From contig JAUVAX010000017.1 in assembly GCA_030591685.1 (NCBI GenBank), forward strand, positions 1-45,060: a stretch of 45,060 nucleotides of DNA, in the 5' to 3' direction. Shown here in pieces: positions 24,250 to 32,781 of this stretch (the stretch's first letter is position 1; each line of letters starts with the position of its first letter). A program made the position numbers and the translations under genes. Origin of the DNA: Pseudobdellovibrionaceae bacterium. Lineage in GTDB: Bacteria; Bdellovibrionota; Bdellovibrionia; Bdellovibrionales; UBA1609. Under the pieces are notes generated by a model that was not told where the DNA came from, did no database searches, and saw only the letters and a program-made list of their open reading frames with translations.

Positions 24250-25776
24250 ATGTTAGAACAAGTCACTCGACATATCGGAGAGAGGTATTTAGCCAAAGTT
24301 TTTTCAGATGGTCAACTTGACCAATCAGCCACTCAACGGGCTCAAGAAAAAAACTTTCAATATTTAAAAAGAAAACTTAAAGGTACTAAAATCTATGAGG
24401 ATTTAAAGTTAAACTTAATTTTTTCGTACAATGAGTTTGTAAAACATGTGCCAGTAAAAGATTACACTTTTTATAAGCCCTACGTTGACGAAGTTTTAGA
24501 GGGCAAACCAAATATTCTATTTAAAGATAAAATCGAGTACATCGGACTTACATCAGGTACAAGCGGTCAAAACAGTAAAAAAATACCCTATAACGAAAAA
24601 ATGATCTCGTGCTTTTTAAGTGCCCAAAGGCGAGTGGCCAGTGTTATTAACGTCAACGAAGTAGATGTGGACATAATTTCAGCTGACAGGTTAGCCTTTG
24701 GCTCTTCGCCTGTATGTTATGAAGAGAACAGCTTAAAGCATGGCTACATTTCAGGGATTTTAAGCAGTCGCGCCCCAAGGTTATTAAAAAAGCATTGCTA
24801 CCCCTCTGAAGAGACACTCAATATACCTGATTGGGACTCTAAAATTAACGAGGTCATGAAGGAAACTCTAGATAAGGACATTCAGGTTGTCAGCGGCATA
24901 CCGACTTATATTATTAGTGTGTTCGAGGCTATCCTAGAAAAAACAGGTGCCCGTCAAATTTGTGAGATCTGGCCTAACATGAAGGTGTTTATTTATGCAG
25001 CAACACCTATTAAGCAATATGAATCTAGAATTAATGAGCTCGTTGGTCGTCAATTAAGTTACTATGGGTTGTACGCGTCGACAGAGGCCCCAATTGGTAT
25101 TCCATCATCAAAGTTTAAAAATGGGGCTCAATCTTATACCCTTAATCCTGATTTATTATACACCTTTGCCCCTGTAGATGACGACAAAGAAAACCTGGGT
25201 GTTCAAGACCTTAAAACTGACAACACTTATTATGTGAACATTGGTTGCCATAATGGTTTTGTACACTATGCGATGAAGGACATAATAAAAATTCAACAGA
25301 CCGAAGGGCAAATTTTATTTGATATTATTGGACGAAAAAATACAGGCATTAATGTGGCTGCTGAAAAGGTGTCTGATGAAAACCTGTTAAACACAGTATT
25401 TCAAACAAAAAAAGATACAAATACAGATATAAGGCATTTCTTTGTAGCTCCAAATACTTCGGGTACAAAAGCTAATTATCAATGGAGCTTATTTGTGCCA
25501 AATCCCAGTGACAAATTGGCCGAGCAGCTATCAAAGGCCTTAGACTTAGCCCTTTGCAATATTAACTTAGATTATAAAGACTGCCGTGATGACGGAGTGA
25601 TAGACGCAGCCACTGTTGTTTTGCACAAGCCTGAGGTGTTGAACCCTTACTTTGAGGCCAACAGGTCTAAAGGGCAATTTAAACCCAAGACTTCTTTTTT
25701 GTCAGAAGAGGAGTTCAATAGTTTTTGGGCTTTAAATTTTGAGGCCAAAAGGCCTCATGGGGAGCTGCTACAATGA
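24250..25776 (+). CDS. GH3-type acyl-acid amido synthetase
   Basis: A protein of 508 residues from ATG 24250, which has a G-rich Shine-Dalgarno (GGGGGGGAA). An upstream in-frame GTG at 24172 would add 26 unlikely residues. The GH3 adenylating signatures are present: GLTSGTSGQNSKKIPY (ATP loop, about 100-114), QLSYYGLYASTEAPIG (about 265-282) and FDIIGRKNTGINVAAEKVSD (about 356-376). GH3 enzymes activate a carboxylic acid with ATP and join it to an amino acid as an amide. They are best known from plant hormone conjugation, but bacterial members exist. It overlaps the LysE-type gene by 4 bp and heads a three-gene operon. Substrates unknown. Confidence 0.88.
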   Translation: MLEQVTRHIGERYLAKVFSDGQLDQSATQRAQEKNFQYLKRKLKGTKIYEDLKLNLIFSYNEFVKHVPVKDYTFYKPYVDEVLEGKPNILFKDKIEYIGLTSGTSGQNSKKIPYNEKMISCFLSAQRRVASVINVNEVDVDIISADRLAFGSSPVCYEENSLKHGYISGILSSRAPRLLKKHCYPSEETLNIPDWDSKINEVMKETLDKDIQVVSGIPTYIISVFEAILEKTGARQICEIWPNMKVFIYAATPIKQYESRINELVGRQLSYYGLYASTEAPIGIPSSKFKNGAQSYTLNPDLLYTFAPVDDDKENLGVQDLKTDNTYYVNIGCHNGFVHYAMKDIIKIQQTEGQILFDIIGRKNTGINVAAEKVSDENLLNTVFQTKKDTNTDIRHFFVAPNTSGTKANYQWSLFVPNPSDKLAEQLSKALDLALCNINLDYKDCRDDGVIDAATVVLHKPEVLNPYFEANRSKGQFKPKTSFLSEEEFNSFWALNFEAKRPHGELLQ

Positions 25777-26372
25777 ACCCTATAAACTTATTTTTTCTGG
25801 GTGTATTGGCCACTTTACCCATGGGACCTGCGGGTTTTAATGTGGCTTCAAGTTGTGTCAAAAAGCAGGAGTTCCCTAAAAGAGCGTTCACAGGATTTTT
25901 AGTTGCCGAAATGGTTTATTTAATGCTGGCCTTTATGCTTAAAGACCTGTTTTTAGCTGAGATTGTTTTTTGGAAACTTGTGACTTCAATAATTGCAGGA
26001 TTATTCATTACTCTGTTTGGGGTTTACATAATTCAAAAAAAGAAAAGAAAAGACTCAGAGCTGCCTACGCCGGCATCCGGGTTTAAAAAAAGCTTTTTAA
26101 TCACTCTTAGTAACCCAAGTATTTTAATTTTGCATTTAACAATTATTTTACAGGTGCAACATCTTCAGGCTATGAGCCAGGTCACATTAGTGGGTAGTTT
26201 TTTATTAGGTGGCGTTTGTGCATTGCTGTTTATCATTGCCGTGCTGTTGTATCAAAAAAAGTTTTTTTTCGAATACGGGGCACGTATTGAAAAAATATGT
26301 GGGTGGCTCTTGTTTTTTATGGGGTCAGGTTTGTTAATTATTCAAATACAAAAAGTCATTGCAGGGGTATAA
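25773..26372 (+). CDS. LysE-type amino-acid/metabolite exporter
   Basis: A protein of 199 residues with about six membrane segments. The start NPINLFFLGVLATLPMGPAGFN is the LysE/RhtB N-terminal motif, in which a G-P-x-x-P element usually follows the first helix. A charged cytosolic loop (KKKRKDSE) separates the halves, and SNPSILILHLTIIL follows. Family members export amino acids or similar small molecules. It is co-translated with the GH3-type synthetase (ATGA overlap), and the next gene starts 2 bp after its stop. In this setting the likely cargo is the amide made by the synthetase (inference). Confidence 0.88.
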   Translation: MNPINLFFLGVLATLPMGPAGFNVASSCVKKQEFPKRAFTGFLVAEMVYLMLAFMLKDLFLAEIVFWKLVTSIIAGLFITLFGVYIIQKKKRKDSELPTPASGFKKSFLITLSNPSILILHLTIILQVQHLQAMSQVTLVGSFLLGGVCALLFIIAVLLYQKKFFFEYGARIEKICGWLLFFMGSGLLIIQIQKVIAGV

Positions 26373-26374
26373 AA

Positions 26375-28423
26375 ATGAAAAAGTTAGTTTTAATTATGGT
26401 TTGTTTAAGTGCGCAGTTTAGTTTTGCAAACATTGAAAATAATAACTGTCAATTGACCCGATCAAAAGATGGCCAAAAGCTTTATAAGTGTTCAATGCTT
26501 GGTGGGGCTAAGGATATAAATATACTTCACGTTAAAGGAGATATTGTTAAGACCGCCTATTACCACGGGTTATTTTTGTCTAGTGAAATTGACAGAGCTT
26601 TATTTAAGGGCGTTTTTGATAAAAAATCACGAGCGGTAAAATCCCTTAACAAAAAACAGCGCAAGCAGTTTGAAAGTCTTAATAGTTGTTTATTAGCTCA
26701 TTATAAAAAAAACACTTCTAGCCAGTTTATTAAAATGAATAAAAACCTAGTTCGAGGCATGAGAGATGCCGGCAACACAACCATTAGTGAAAAGAACTTT
26801 ATAGAGGCTAATTATTTAGTTGAAACTTCAATTTACTTTGATGCTTTAGAAAAAAAAATGACAAAAAGCCCCGCCAAAGCTAAGGCCGAGTTATTGGCTC
26901 GCTGTGGGCCTCGGTTTGTTGTTAAAGGTATATTTGGGATATTGAAAAAGATTTCAAAGCCCTTTAAAGAGTTAAAAATGGGCTGCACAGGTGTTGCCGC
27001 TTCGGCCCCAATGACAAGTGATGGGGGGTTAGTTTTAGGCCGTAATTTTGACACTGGCCTTTTAGGTTACTTTGAAAAAGAGCACCTTATACTCATCCAT
27101 GATTTACCTAATAAAACAAGAGTGGTTGGCTTTGCAAGTGCCGGGCTTCATTACGCCGCAGGAGTGAGTGGTTTTAACTCTCATGGTTTAGTCGCCTCAC
27201 TGCATGAGCTACAAACAGAAGCGGTAACAACGGGCGCTCGAACGGTCTGCAAACGTGGTGGGTGTAGGAATGGATCAAAAAGGATTAAAACAGAGGTGAC
27301 CCCCTATTTACTACACCGGGTACTTATGGAGGCTAAAACTTTAGACCAAGCCATTAGCCTTATTAAAAGCACAAGGGGCCTGGGTGCATGGACTATTTTA
27401 ATAGCAGATAGTAAGACCAATGAAATTGCCTCTATTGAAATTTCAGGTAAAAAAGTAGCTGTAGCCAGACGGGTTAGAAACTCTCATATGGCTCAAAGTA
27501 ATCATTTTTTTAGTAAAGTAGGTAAAAAGCATGGTTATGAATATAGTTTAAATAAAACCCTTGAGACCCGTGGGCGGTTAAATCATGTAAAAAGTAATTT
27601 GCAAGCTTCAGAGGGGCGAGTGGATTACCAATGGGTGATTGATATGCTTTCAGGGCACACTGATGATTATGTAGGCCCAAGGTCGTTTGGTCGCACAACG
27701 ACAAAGGTATATACAGCGGTGACGCATGTTATGGTCCCTCAGCGTAATGAGGCCTGGATGAGTTTAGGGGAGTCCTACCCCACCACCTCATCTACATTTT
27801 TTGGAATAAGGTTTAACACCGACAAAGAAGTACCCTTTGAGTTGATTGGCACAACAAAAGCTGCAAAATTTGAGGGGCGAGACAACTGGTACCGATCCCT
27901 AAAGTACTACGTGAGAGCTTATATTAACCAACAGTCGGCGAATATAAATCCCTCTTTAAATATGTCTGTAATTGAAAATCTAAACTTAGCTATTCAGTGG
28001 TCTTTAAAAGATAATATTGTCGAAATGCCTTATTACTTTATGCGAGCGCGCATGCGGGCTCAAATGTCGGCTTTAAGCCATTTTGAGAAAAACGATACAT
28101 TAGCTCGGCAGCAGTTATTAAGTGCTCAAAGTGACTGGTTATTTTTGTTAAAAAGCCTACAGCAGGGTCGTGTACAGCTGCACCCTTATCAAGAGTCTTT
28201 AGTGCACCTTTGGCTTTACCGTACAAGTGAACTGTTAACACAATTAGGAGCTACAGGGGTGAGCCCAGGGCCCCATTATAAAGCGGCTACAGAGGGTTTT
28301 AAAGCTTTAAAAATGGATCATAAAAAGCATTTTTACTTTAATGAACTTATAAGGACCCTGCGTCGCCCTTATACTTTTAACCAAGCTAAGAATGATGAGA
28401 TTCATTTTGGTACTGTCGAATAA
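26375..28423 (+). CDS. Exported C45-type Ntn hydrolase / acyltransferase-like protein
   Basis: A protein of 682 residues from ATG 26375, which has AGGGG upstream; an earlier in-frame ATG at 26297 lies inside the exporter gene. A signal peptide ends at FSFA (18). After a helical pro-region comes KMGCTGVAASAP (Cys 204), GGLVLGRNFD, VSGFNSHGLVASLHE, LLHRVLMEAKTLDQAISLI and WTILIADSKTNEIASIE. These follow the acyl-CoA:6-aminopenicillanate acyltransferase (C45) family, whose members mature by self-cleavage before the Cys and make or break amide bonds. The C-terminal 200 residues are helical and unusual for the family. With the GH3-type enzyme and exporter it may hydrolyse or re-acylate the exported amide outside the cytosol. 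Confidence 0.85.
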   Translation: MKKLVLIMVCLSAQFSFANIENNNCQLTRSKDGQKLYKCSMLGGAKDINILHVKGDIVKTAYYHGLFLSSEIDRALFKGVFDKKSRAVKSLNKKQRKQFESLNSCLLAHYKKNTSSQFIKMNKNLVRGMRDAGNTTISEKNFIEANYLVETSIYFDALEKKMTKSPAKAKAELLARCGPRFVVKGIFGILKKISKPFKELKMGCTGVAASAPMTSDGGLVLGRNFDTGLLGYFEKEHLILIHDLPNKTRVVGFASAGLHYAAGVSGFNSHGLVASLHELQTEAVTTGARTVCKRGGCRNGSKRIKTEVTPYLLHRVLMEAKTLDQAISLIKSTRGLGAWTILIADSKTNEIASIEISGKKVAVARRVRNSHMAQSNHFFSKVGKKHGYEYSLNKTLETRGRLNHVKSNLQASEGRVDYQWVIDMLSGHTDDYVGPRSFGRTTTKVYTAVTHVMVPQRNEAWMSLGESYPTTSSTFFGIRFNTDKEVPFELIGTTKAAKFEGRDNWYRSLKYYVRAYINQQSANINPSLNMSVIENLNLAIQWSLKDNIVEMPYYFMRARMRAQMSALSHFEKNDTLARQQLLSAQSDWLFLLKSLQQGRVQLHPYQESLVHLWLYRTSELLTQLGATGVSPGPHYKAATEGFKALKMDHKKHFYFNELIRTLRRPYTFNQAKNDEIHFGTVE

Positions 28424-28457
28424 CTTGCAAAATTGATAAGAGTTGATTAACAATGAG

Positions 28458-28486
28458 CCCCTGATTTTACTTTTAGGGGTTTTTTT
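28458..28486 (+). terminator. Probable intrinsic terminator after the GH3 operon, overlapping the tilS start
   Basis: CCCCT (28458-28462) pairs with AGGGG (28475-28479) across a 12-base loop, followed by seven T (28480-28486). The stem is short, so strength is moderate. The right arm AGGGG also sits five bases before a TTG at 28485 in the tilS frame and could be its ribosome-binding site. Confidence 0.5.
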
Positions 28487-29486
28487 GTTTGTCCAGTTAG
28501 AGCATGAGGTTTTAAAGGCTTTAAAAGCGCATCGCGCTATGGGGCCGAACATTTACCTGGCCGTGTCTGGAGGGGTAGACTCTATGGCCCTACTCGAGGT
28601 GTTGAGTCGCATAAAAAAAGCCTTGAAGTTAAACATCATAGTTTTACATGTTCATCATGGTCCGACGAGGTCAGAGGCTCTAAAGGTGTTTCGTAATAGA
28701 TGCTTTCGCTTGGTAAGGGCCGCTTGTAAGGAGCGAAATTTAGAGTTTTTATCCAATGTCAGTGAGGTGAGTACTATTAAAAGTACAGCCAAATTTACGA
28801 TTAAACCCTCTACGGGACTTAAAAGTGAGGCTGATTGGCGCGGGTTTCGACGGCAGCTTTTTTCAACCTGGGTGCCAAAGGGTGGGGTTATTGCCACTGC
28901 CCATCATGCCGATGATCTACTGGAAACAAGGCTGATTCATATGATCAGAGGGGCTGGGGAGCTCGGGGTTTCATCATTAAAATTTAAGAGTAATAATTAT
29001 ATTCGTCCGCTTTTAGTTTATAGCAAGTCAGATCTTAAAAACTATTGTAAGAAAAGAGGGGTGGGTTTTTTAAACGACCCCACAAATAGCAGCACTGACC
29101 CTTTGCGAAACTGGATTCGAAATAGCTGGCTTAAGGACTTAGAAAAAAAGCGTAAAGGTGGTGTGAAAACCCTTTCTGGCTCAATAGAGAGGCTCTTGCA
29201 GCAAGCCAGAGGTGGGGGGCTAGACCCTTCTGAGCTCATTAACGAGGAGGGTATTGATTTGAGAGCACTTCGAACCTTAAGCCTAGCCGAAAAAAAGCAA
29301 GTCCTAGCAAAGTACATGAACGACCTTAAGCTTAATAACTACACAACCTCACACATTACAGAGGTCTTAAAGCGCCTTGACAGTCCAGAGAAAAAACACA
29401 ACTTTAGACTGCTTAAGTGTACATGGACAGCAGATGCGCGGCGTATAAAAGCTATTCTAAACTCCGGGACTAAGGGTACAAAGTGA
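28485..29486 (+). CDS. tilS: tRNA(Ile)-lysidine synthetase
   Basis: About 333 residues. TilS modifies C34 of the CAU-anticodon tRNA-Ile to lysidine using ATP. Seen: the PP-loop IYLAVSGGVDSMALLEVL, LHVHHGP, ATAHHADDLLETRLIHMIRG and FLNDPTNSSTDPLRNWIRNSWL, all classic TilS motifs. No ATG fits the frame upstream of the PP-loop. TTG 28485 has AGGGG at the right distance and gives the usual N-terminal length. TTG 28443 would add 14 mostly hydrophobic residues that lie inside the terminator hairpin. The protein lacks the long C-terminal extension of the E. coli enzyme. It stands 84 bp before ftsH, a common arrangement. Confidence 0.93.
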   Translation: MFVQLEHEVLKALKAHRAMGPNIYLAVSGGVDSMALLEVLSRIKKALKLNIIVLHVHHGPTRSEALKVFRNRCFRLVRAACKERNLEFLSNVSEVSTIKSTAKFTIKPSTGLKSEADWRGFRRQLFSTWVPKGGVIATAHHADDLLETRLIHMIRGAGELGVSSLKFKSNNYIRPLLVYSKSDLKNYCKKRGVGFLNDPTNSSTDPLRNWIRNSWLKDLEKKRKGGVKTLSGSIERLLQQARGGGLDPSELINEEGIDLRALRTLSLAEKKQVLAKYMNDLKLNNYTTSHITEVLKRLDSPEKKHNFRLLKCTWTADARRIKAILNSGTKGTK

Positions 29487-29493
29487 CTACATG

Positions 29494-29523
29494 TTGGAAG
29501 TGTATGTGCTTAGCTGTTATTCT
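29494..29523 (+). promoter_or_regulatory. Candidate promoter for ftsH
   Basis: TTGGAA (29494-29499) and TATTCT (29518-29523) are separated by 18 bp, within the range for the main sigma factor. Each matches the consensus only partly. It would give a transcript start about 40 bp before the ftsH ATG. Confidence 0.3.
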
Positions 29524-29570
29524 ATAACCAGTACATTTTAAAATACTTTGTCGCTAAGGAGACATAAAAT

Positions 29571-31538
29571 ATGCGTCAATCTCAAAAAACACTCGCCTTG
29601 TGGGCACTGCTCATCGTTGTAGTTCTTGTGTTATTTCAATTAAATGATGAGCGTGGTAAAAAAGTTATTAAGGATATGAATTATCCCACTTTTGTAACGG
29701 CAGTTGAAAAGGGCCATATTAACACCGTCACCTTTAACCGTGAAAACGGTAGAATTAAAGGAGAGGTTAAACCTGAGTTTGAAACCCAGTACAACGGTTC
29801 ATCATTTGATATTGTTGGCAACACTGATGCTGAGGGTTTTAAAATTGTGCGCGAAAAGGGTTTGATCCCAAAGTACGAGTCCTCTGAAGGGTCCATGTTA
29901 ACGAACTTTTTAATCAGTTGGTTGCCCATGATTTTAATCTTTGGGATGTTTATATTTTTTATGAAGCAACTGCAAGCTGGCGGTGGTAAAGCCATGAGCT
30001 TTGGTAAAAGCCGAGCTAAAATGCTAACAGAAAACAAACTTAAAGTGACCTTTAAAGATGTCGCCGGGGTAGAAGAGGCAAAAGAAGAGCTCGAAGAAAT
30101 AGTGCAGTTTTTGAAGGATCCTAAAAAGTTCACCCGCCTTGGGGGTCGTATACCTAAAGGGGTTTTGCTTGTGGGTTCTCCAGGGACGGGTAAGACACTT
30201 CTAGCAAGAGCTATTGCAGGAGAGGCCGGAGTCCCATTTTTTACAATAGCAGGGTCTGATTTTGTTGAGATGTTTGTAGGTGTGGGTGCGAGTCGAGTTC
30301 GAGATTTATTTGAACAAGGCAAAAAAAATGCACCTTGTATAATTTTTATCGATGAAATAGACGCTGTGGGTAGGCATCGTGGTGCCGGCATGGGCGGCGG
30401 TCATGATGAGAGAGAGCAAACGCTAAACCAACTCCTTGTTGAAATGGACGGATTTGAAGGGTCTGATGGGGTGATTTTAATTGCCGCCACAAACAGGCCT
30501 GACGTTTTGGACCCAGCCCTTTTAAGGCCGGGTCGTTTTGATCGAAGAGTAGTTGTGCCCAAACCTGACATACTTGGCCGTGAGCTTATTTTAAAGGTCC
30601 ATTCAAAAAAAGTCCCCCTATCAGATGGGGTTGATTTAAATATTATTGCTAAGGGAACCCCTGGTTTTTCAGGTGCTGATCTTGAAAACTTAGTGAATGA
30701 GTCGGCTCTTTATGCCGCTCGAAAAAATAAACATCAAGTAGACATGAATGATTTTGAGATAGCTAAGGATAAAATACTAATGGGTGGAGAGCGACGCTCT
30801 ATGGTCATTAGTGAAGAGGACCGCCGTGTAACGGCTTTTCATGAGGCCGGTCACACCATCGTCGGTCAGTCGTTAAAGGGGCTCGACCCCATACATAAGG
30901 TGACCATTGTCCCCAGGGGTATGGCTTTAGGTGTAACTCAAACACTCCCTGAAAAAGAAATGTTAAATATGTCAAAAACAAAAGCGACAAGTATGATTGC
31001 TTTTTTATTTGGTGGCCGCGCGGCCGAGGAAGTGGCCTTAAATGATGTAACTACAGGGGCTAGTAACGATATAGAGCGGGCGACAGAGCTGGCTCGCTCC
31101 ATGGTGTGCGAATGGGGCATGAGTGATAAAATAGGACCCATATCATTAGAAAAAAAGGAAGGCCCCGTGTTTTTAGGGATGCAGTCTAATGAGCGTCGTG
31201 ATTACTCTGATGAAAAGGCCAAAGAAATTGATTTAGAAGTAGATCGCCTTATAGGGGATGCTTATAAGAGTGCTAAAAAGATCCTTAAAGATAAACGCCC
31301 CATACTTGATGAAATGGCTAAAGCATTATTAGAGCTTGAAACCATCACAGGCAAAGATGTTCAAATGTTGATGGATGGCGACAAGGTAGAGGCTCTCATA
31401 GAAAAGCGAGCCACGGCAAAAGCTAAACTCGAAGAAGAAAACGAACGCGCCCGTGTTGAATCTGAAAAAAAGGAAGCTCAAGAAGAAAAAAAGAAGGGTA
31501 GTGACCCTGTAGGCAACACAGACCCTGTAACAGCATAA
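29571..31538 (+). CDS. ftsH: ATP-dependent zinc metalloprotease FtsH
   Basis: A protein of 655 residues that degrades membrane and misfolded proteins as a hexamer at the inner membrane. Two membrane segments (about 8-25 and 109-131) flank a periplasmic loop. The AAA domain has [16 protein letters not shown] (Walker A, about 200), [13 protein letters not shown] (Walker B) and [20 protein letters not shown] (second region of homology with arginine finger). The protease domain has HEAGH (His 424) and a zinc-binding Asp in GASNDIERA. The C-terminus is a charged Glu/Lys-rich tail. AAGGAG precedes the ATG. The cdaA coding frame follows directly in the same frame after a single TAA. Confidence 0.99.
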   Translation: MRQSQKTLALWALLIVVVLVLFQLNDERGKKVIKDMNYPTFVTAVEKGHINTVTFNRENGRIKGEVKPEFETQYNGSSFDIVGNTDAEGFKIVREKGLIPKYESSEGSMLTNFLISWLPMILIFGMFIFFMKQLQAGGGKAMSFGKSRAKMLTENKLKVTFKDVAGVEEAKEELEEIVQFLKDPKKFTRLGGRIPKGVLLVGSPGTGKTLLARAIAGEAGVPFFTIAGSDFVEMFVGVGASRVRDLFEQGKKNAPCIIFIDEIDAVGRHRGAGMGGGHDEREQTLNQLLVEMDGFEGSDGVILIAATNRPDVLDPALLRPGRFDRRVVVPKPDILGRELILKVHSKKVPLSDGVDLNIIAKGTPGFSGADLENLVNESALYAARKNKHQVDMNDFEIAKDKILMGGERRSMVISEEDRRVTAFHEAGHTIVGQSLKGLDPIHKVTIVPRGMALGVTQTLPEKEMLNMSKTKATSMIAFLFGGRAAEEVALNDVTTGASNDIERATELARSMVCEWGMSDKIGPISLEKKEGPVFLGMQSNERRDYSDEKAKEIDLEVDRLIGDAYKSAKKILKDKRPILDEMAKALLELETITGKDVQMLMDGDKVEALIEKRATAKAKLEEENERARVESEKKEAQEEKKKGSDPVGNTDPVTA

Positions 31539-31559
31539 AAAGCAACCAAGGATGGCATC

Positions 31560-32363
31560 ATAGACCACTTTATTGAGAGCATAAAAATAACTGTAGGGCA
31601 GTTTCAAGTTCAAGATGTTGCAGATATTTTTTTGGTGTGGTTTGTTGTTTATAGAGTCCTTATTTTATCTAAAAGGTCTGGAGCTGTTCAAATACTTTCA
31701 GGGATTGGTTTTCTCGCCATTGCCTATTTACTCAGTATATGGCTTGAGTTGGTCACGTTTAACTGGCTTTTAGAAAAGTTTTTTTCAAATCTATTTTTAA
31801 TCACAGTTATTTTGTTTCAAGGAGAGATCAGAAGAGCGTTGGCACAAATTGGCAGTAACCCCTTTTTGTCAGGGGTCACCTTGGGCGAAGAAGCTCATAT
31901 TATTGATGAGCTCGCAAAGGGGGTTATGCAACTGGCTCAAAAGGGTTGTGGGGCACTTATTGTTATAGAGCGTGAAATTGATTTAGAGTATTTTATTGAA
32001 ATGGGTACAGAGATGGATGCCACTTTAAAATCAGAAACTCTTTACTCTATATTTCAACCTCATAGCCCCATACACGACGGGGCTGTCATCATCCGTGGGG
32101 GCCGTATATATGCTGCTGGGTGCTTTTTGCCTCTGAGCAAAAACCCGTTATTAGATAAAAACTTAGGGACTCGCCACCGAGCGGCCGTTGGTTTAACAGA
32201 AGAAACGGATGCCTATGTTTTTGTAGTCAGTGAAGAGAGCAACAATGTAGGCATAGTACACAGTGGTCAGTTAGAGCCTGATTTGGACCATGCACAAATT
32301 AGACAGGCAATAAGTGATATTTTTAAAATTAAAATTAGAAGCTCAGATCGGAGCTTTGCATGA
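31560..32363 (+). CDS. cdaA: Diadenylate cyclase CdaA (c-di-AMP synthase), start codon unclear
   Basis: Makes c-di-AMP from two ATP at the membrane. Three N-terminal membrane segments precede the DAC domain, which has DGAVIIRGGRIYAAGC (Asp 173) and GTRHRAAVGL (Arg 205, His 206, Arg 207), both catalytic. The first standard start in frame is TTG 31632, but that cuts into the first membrane helix. The frame is open and family-like upstream (VQDVADIFLVWFVVYRV). Upstream there are only ATC 31557, ATA 31560 and ATT 31572, with AAGGA at 31548-31552 well placed for ATC or ATA. An unusual start codon, readthrough from ftsH (same frame, one TAA), or a base error near 31555 are the options. It overlaps the YbbR gene by 4 bp. 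Confidence 0.93.
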   Translation: MDHFIESIKITVGQFQVQDVADIFLVWFVVYRVLILSKRSGAVQILSGIGFLAIAYLLSIWLELVTFNWLLEKFFSNLFLITVILFQGEIRRALAQIGSNPFLSGVTLGEEAHIIDELAKGVMQLAQKGCGALIVIEREIDLEYFIEMGTEMDATLKSETLYSIFQPHSPIHDGAVIIRGGRIYAAGCFLPLSKNPLLDKNLGTRHRAAVGLTEETDAYVFVVSEESNNVGIVHSGQLEPDLDHAQIRQAISDIFKIKIRSSDRSFA

Positions 32364-32767
32364 CTTTAAAACAGCGATTTAATAAATACGTACTGCATAA
32401 TGGGAGCTATAAACTCGTAGCTCTTTTTGTGAGCTTAGTGCTCTGGGTAACGCTGCTTGGTCGTGCTGATTTGGTATTAAGTCATAAAATGGAACTAAAA
32501 TTTTCAATGATCCCATCAAGAGCCATCACCAATAGAGTTTATAAAAATGTTCAGGTTAAAATTTCAGGCCCAAGATCAGGCCTAAAGAGGTTCACAGAAA
32601 ATGAAAGATTAATTTTTCTTAATTTAGAAAAACTACCATTAGGTAAAAGTAGAGTCCTTATTAACAAAGAGTCTTTAAATTTACCAGTCGGTGTTAAAGT
32701 GATTTCTATTAAGCCTCCAAGCATTAAAATTATTATTGAGGAAATAAAAAATAAGCGTAAAAATTAA
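32360..32767 (+). CDS. YbbR-domain protein (CdaR-like), CdaA partner
   Basis: A protein of 135 residues. One membrane segment (about 17-34, YKLVALFVSLVLWVTLLG) precedes a single YbbR-type beta domain (40-130) with VQVKISGPRSGLKRFTENERLIFLNLEKL and VKVISIKPPSIKIIIEE. Firmicute CdaR has four such domains; one domain is common in Gram-negative relatives. CdaR regulates CdaA, and the cdaA-ybbR-glmM order is the conserved trio linking c-di-AMP to cell-wall precursor synthesis. The start overlaps the cdaA stop (ATGA), and glmM begins just after its stop. Confidence 0.88.
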   Translation: MTLKQRFNKYVLHNGSYKLVALFVSLVLWVTLLGRADLVLSHKMELKFSMIPSRAITNRVYKNVQVKISGPRSGLKRFTENERLIFLNLEKLPLGKSRVLINKESLNLPVGVKVISIKPPSIKIIIEEIKNKRKN

Positions 32768-32781
32768 GGATGGTTAAAAAA

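Noticed and set aside
26297-26374. Upstream ATG for the C45-type protein
   Set aside because: It lies inside the exporter gene and hides the clear signal peptide that starts at 26375.
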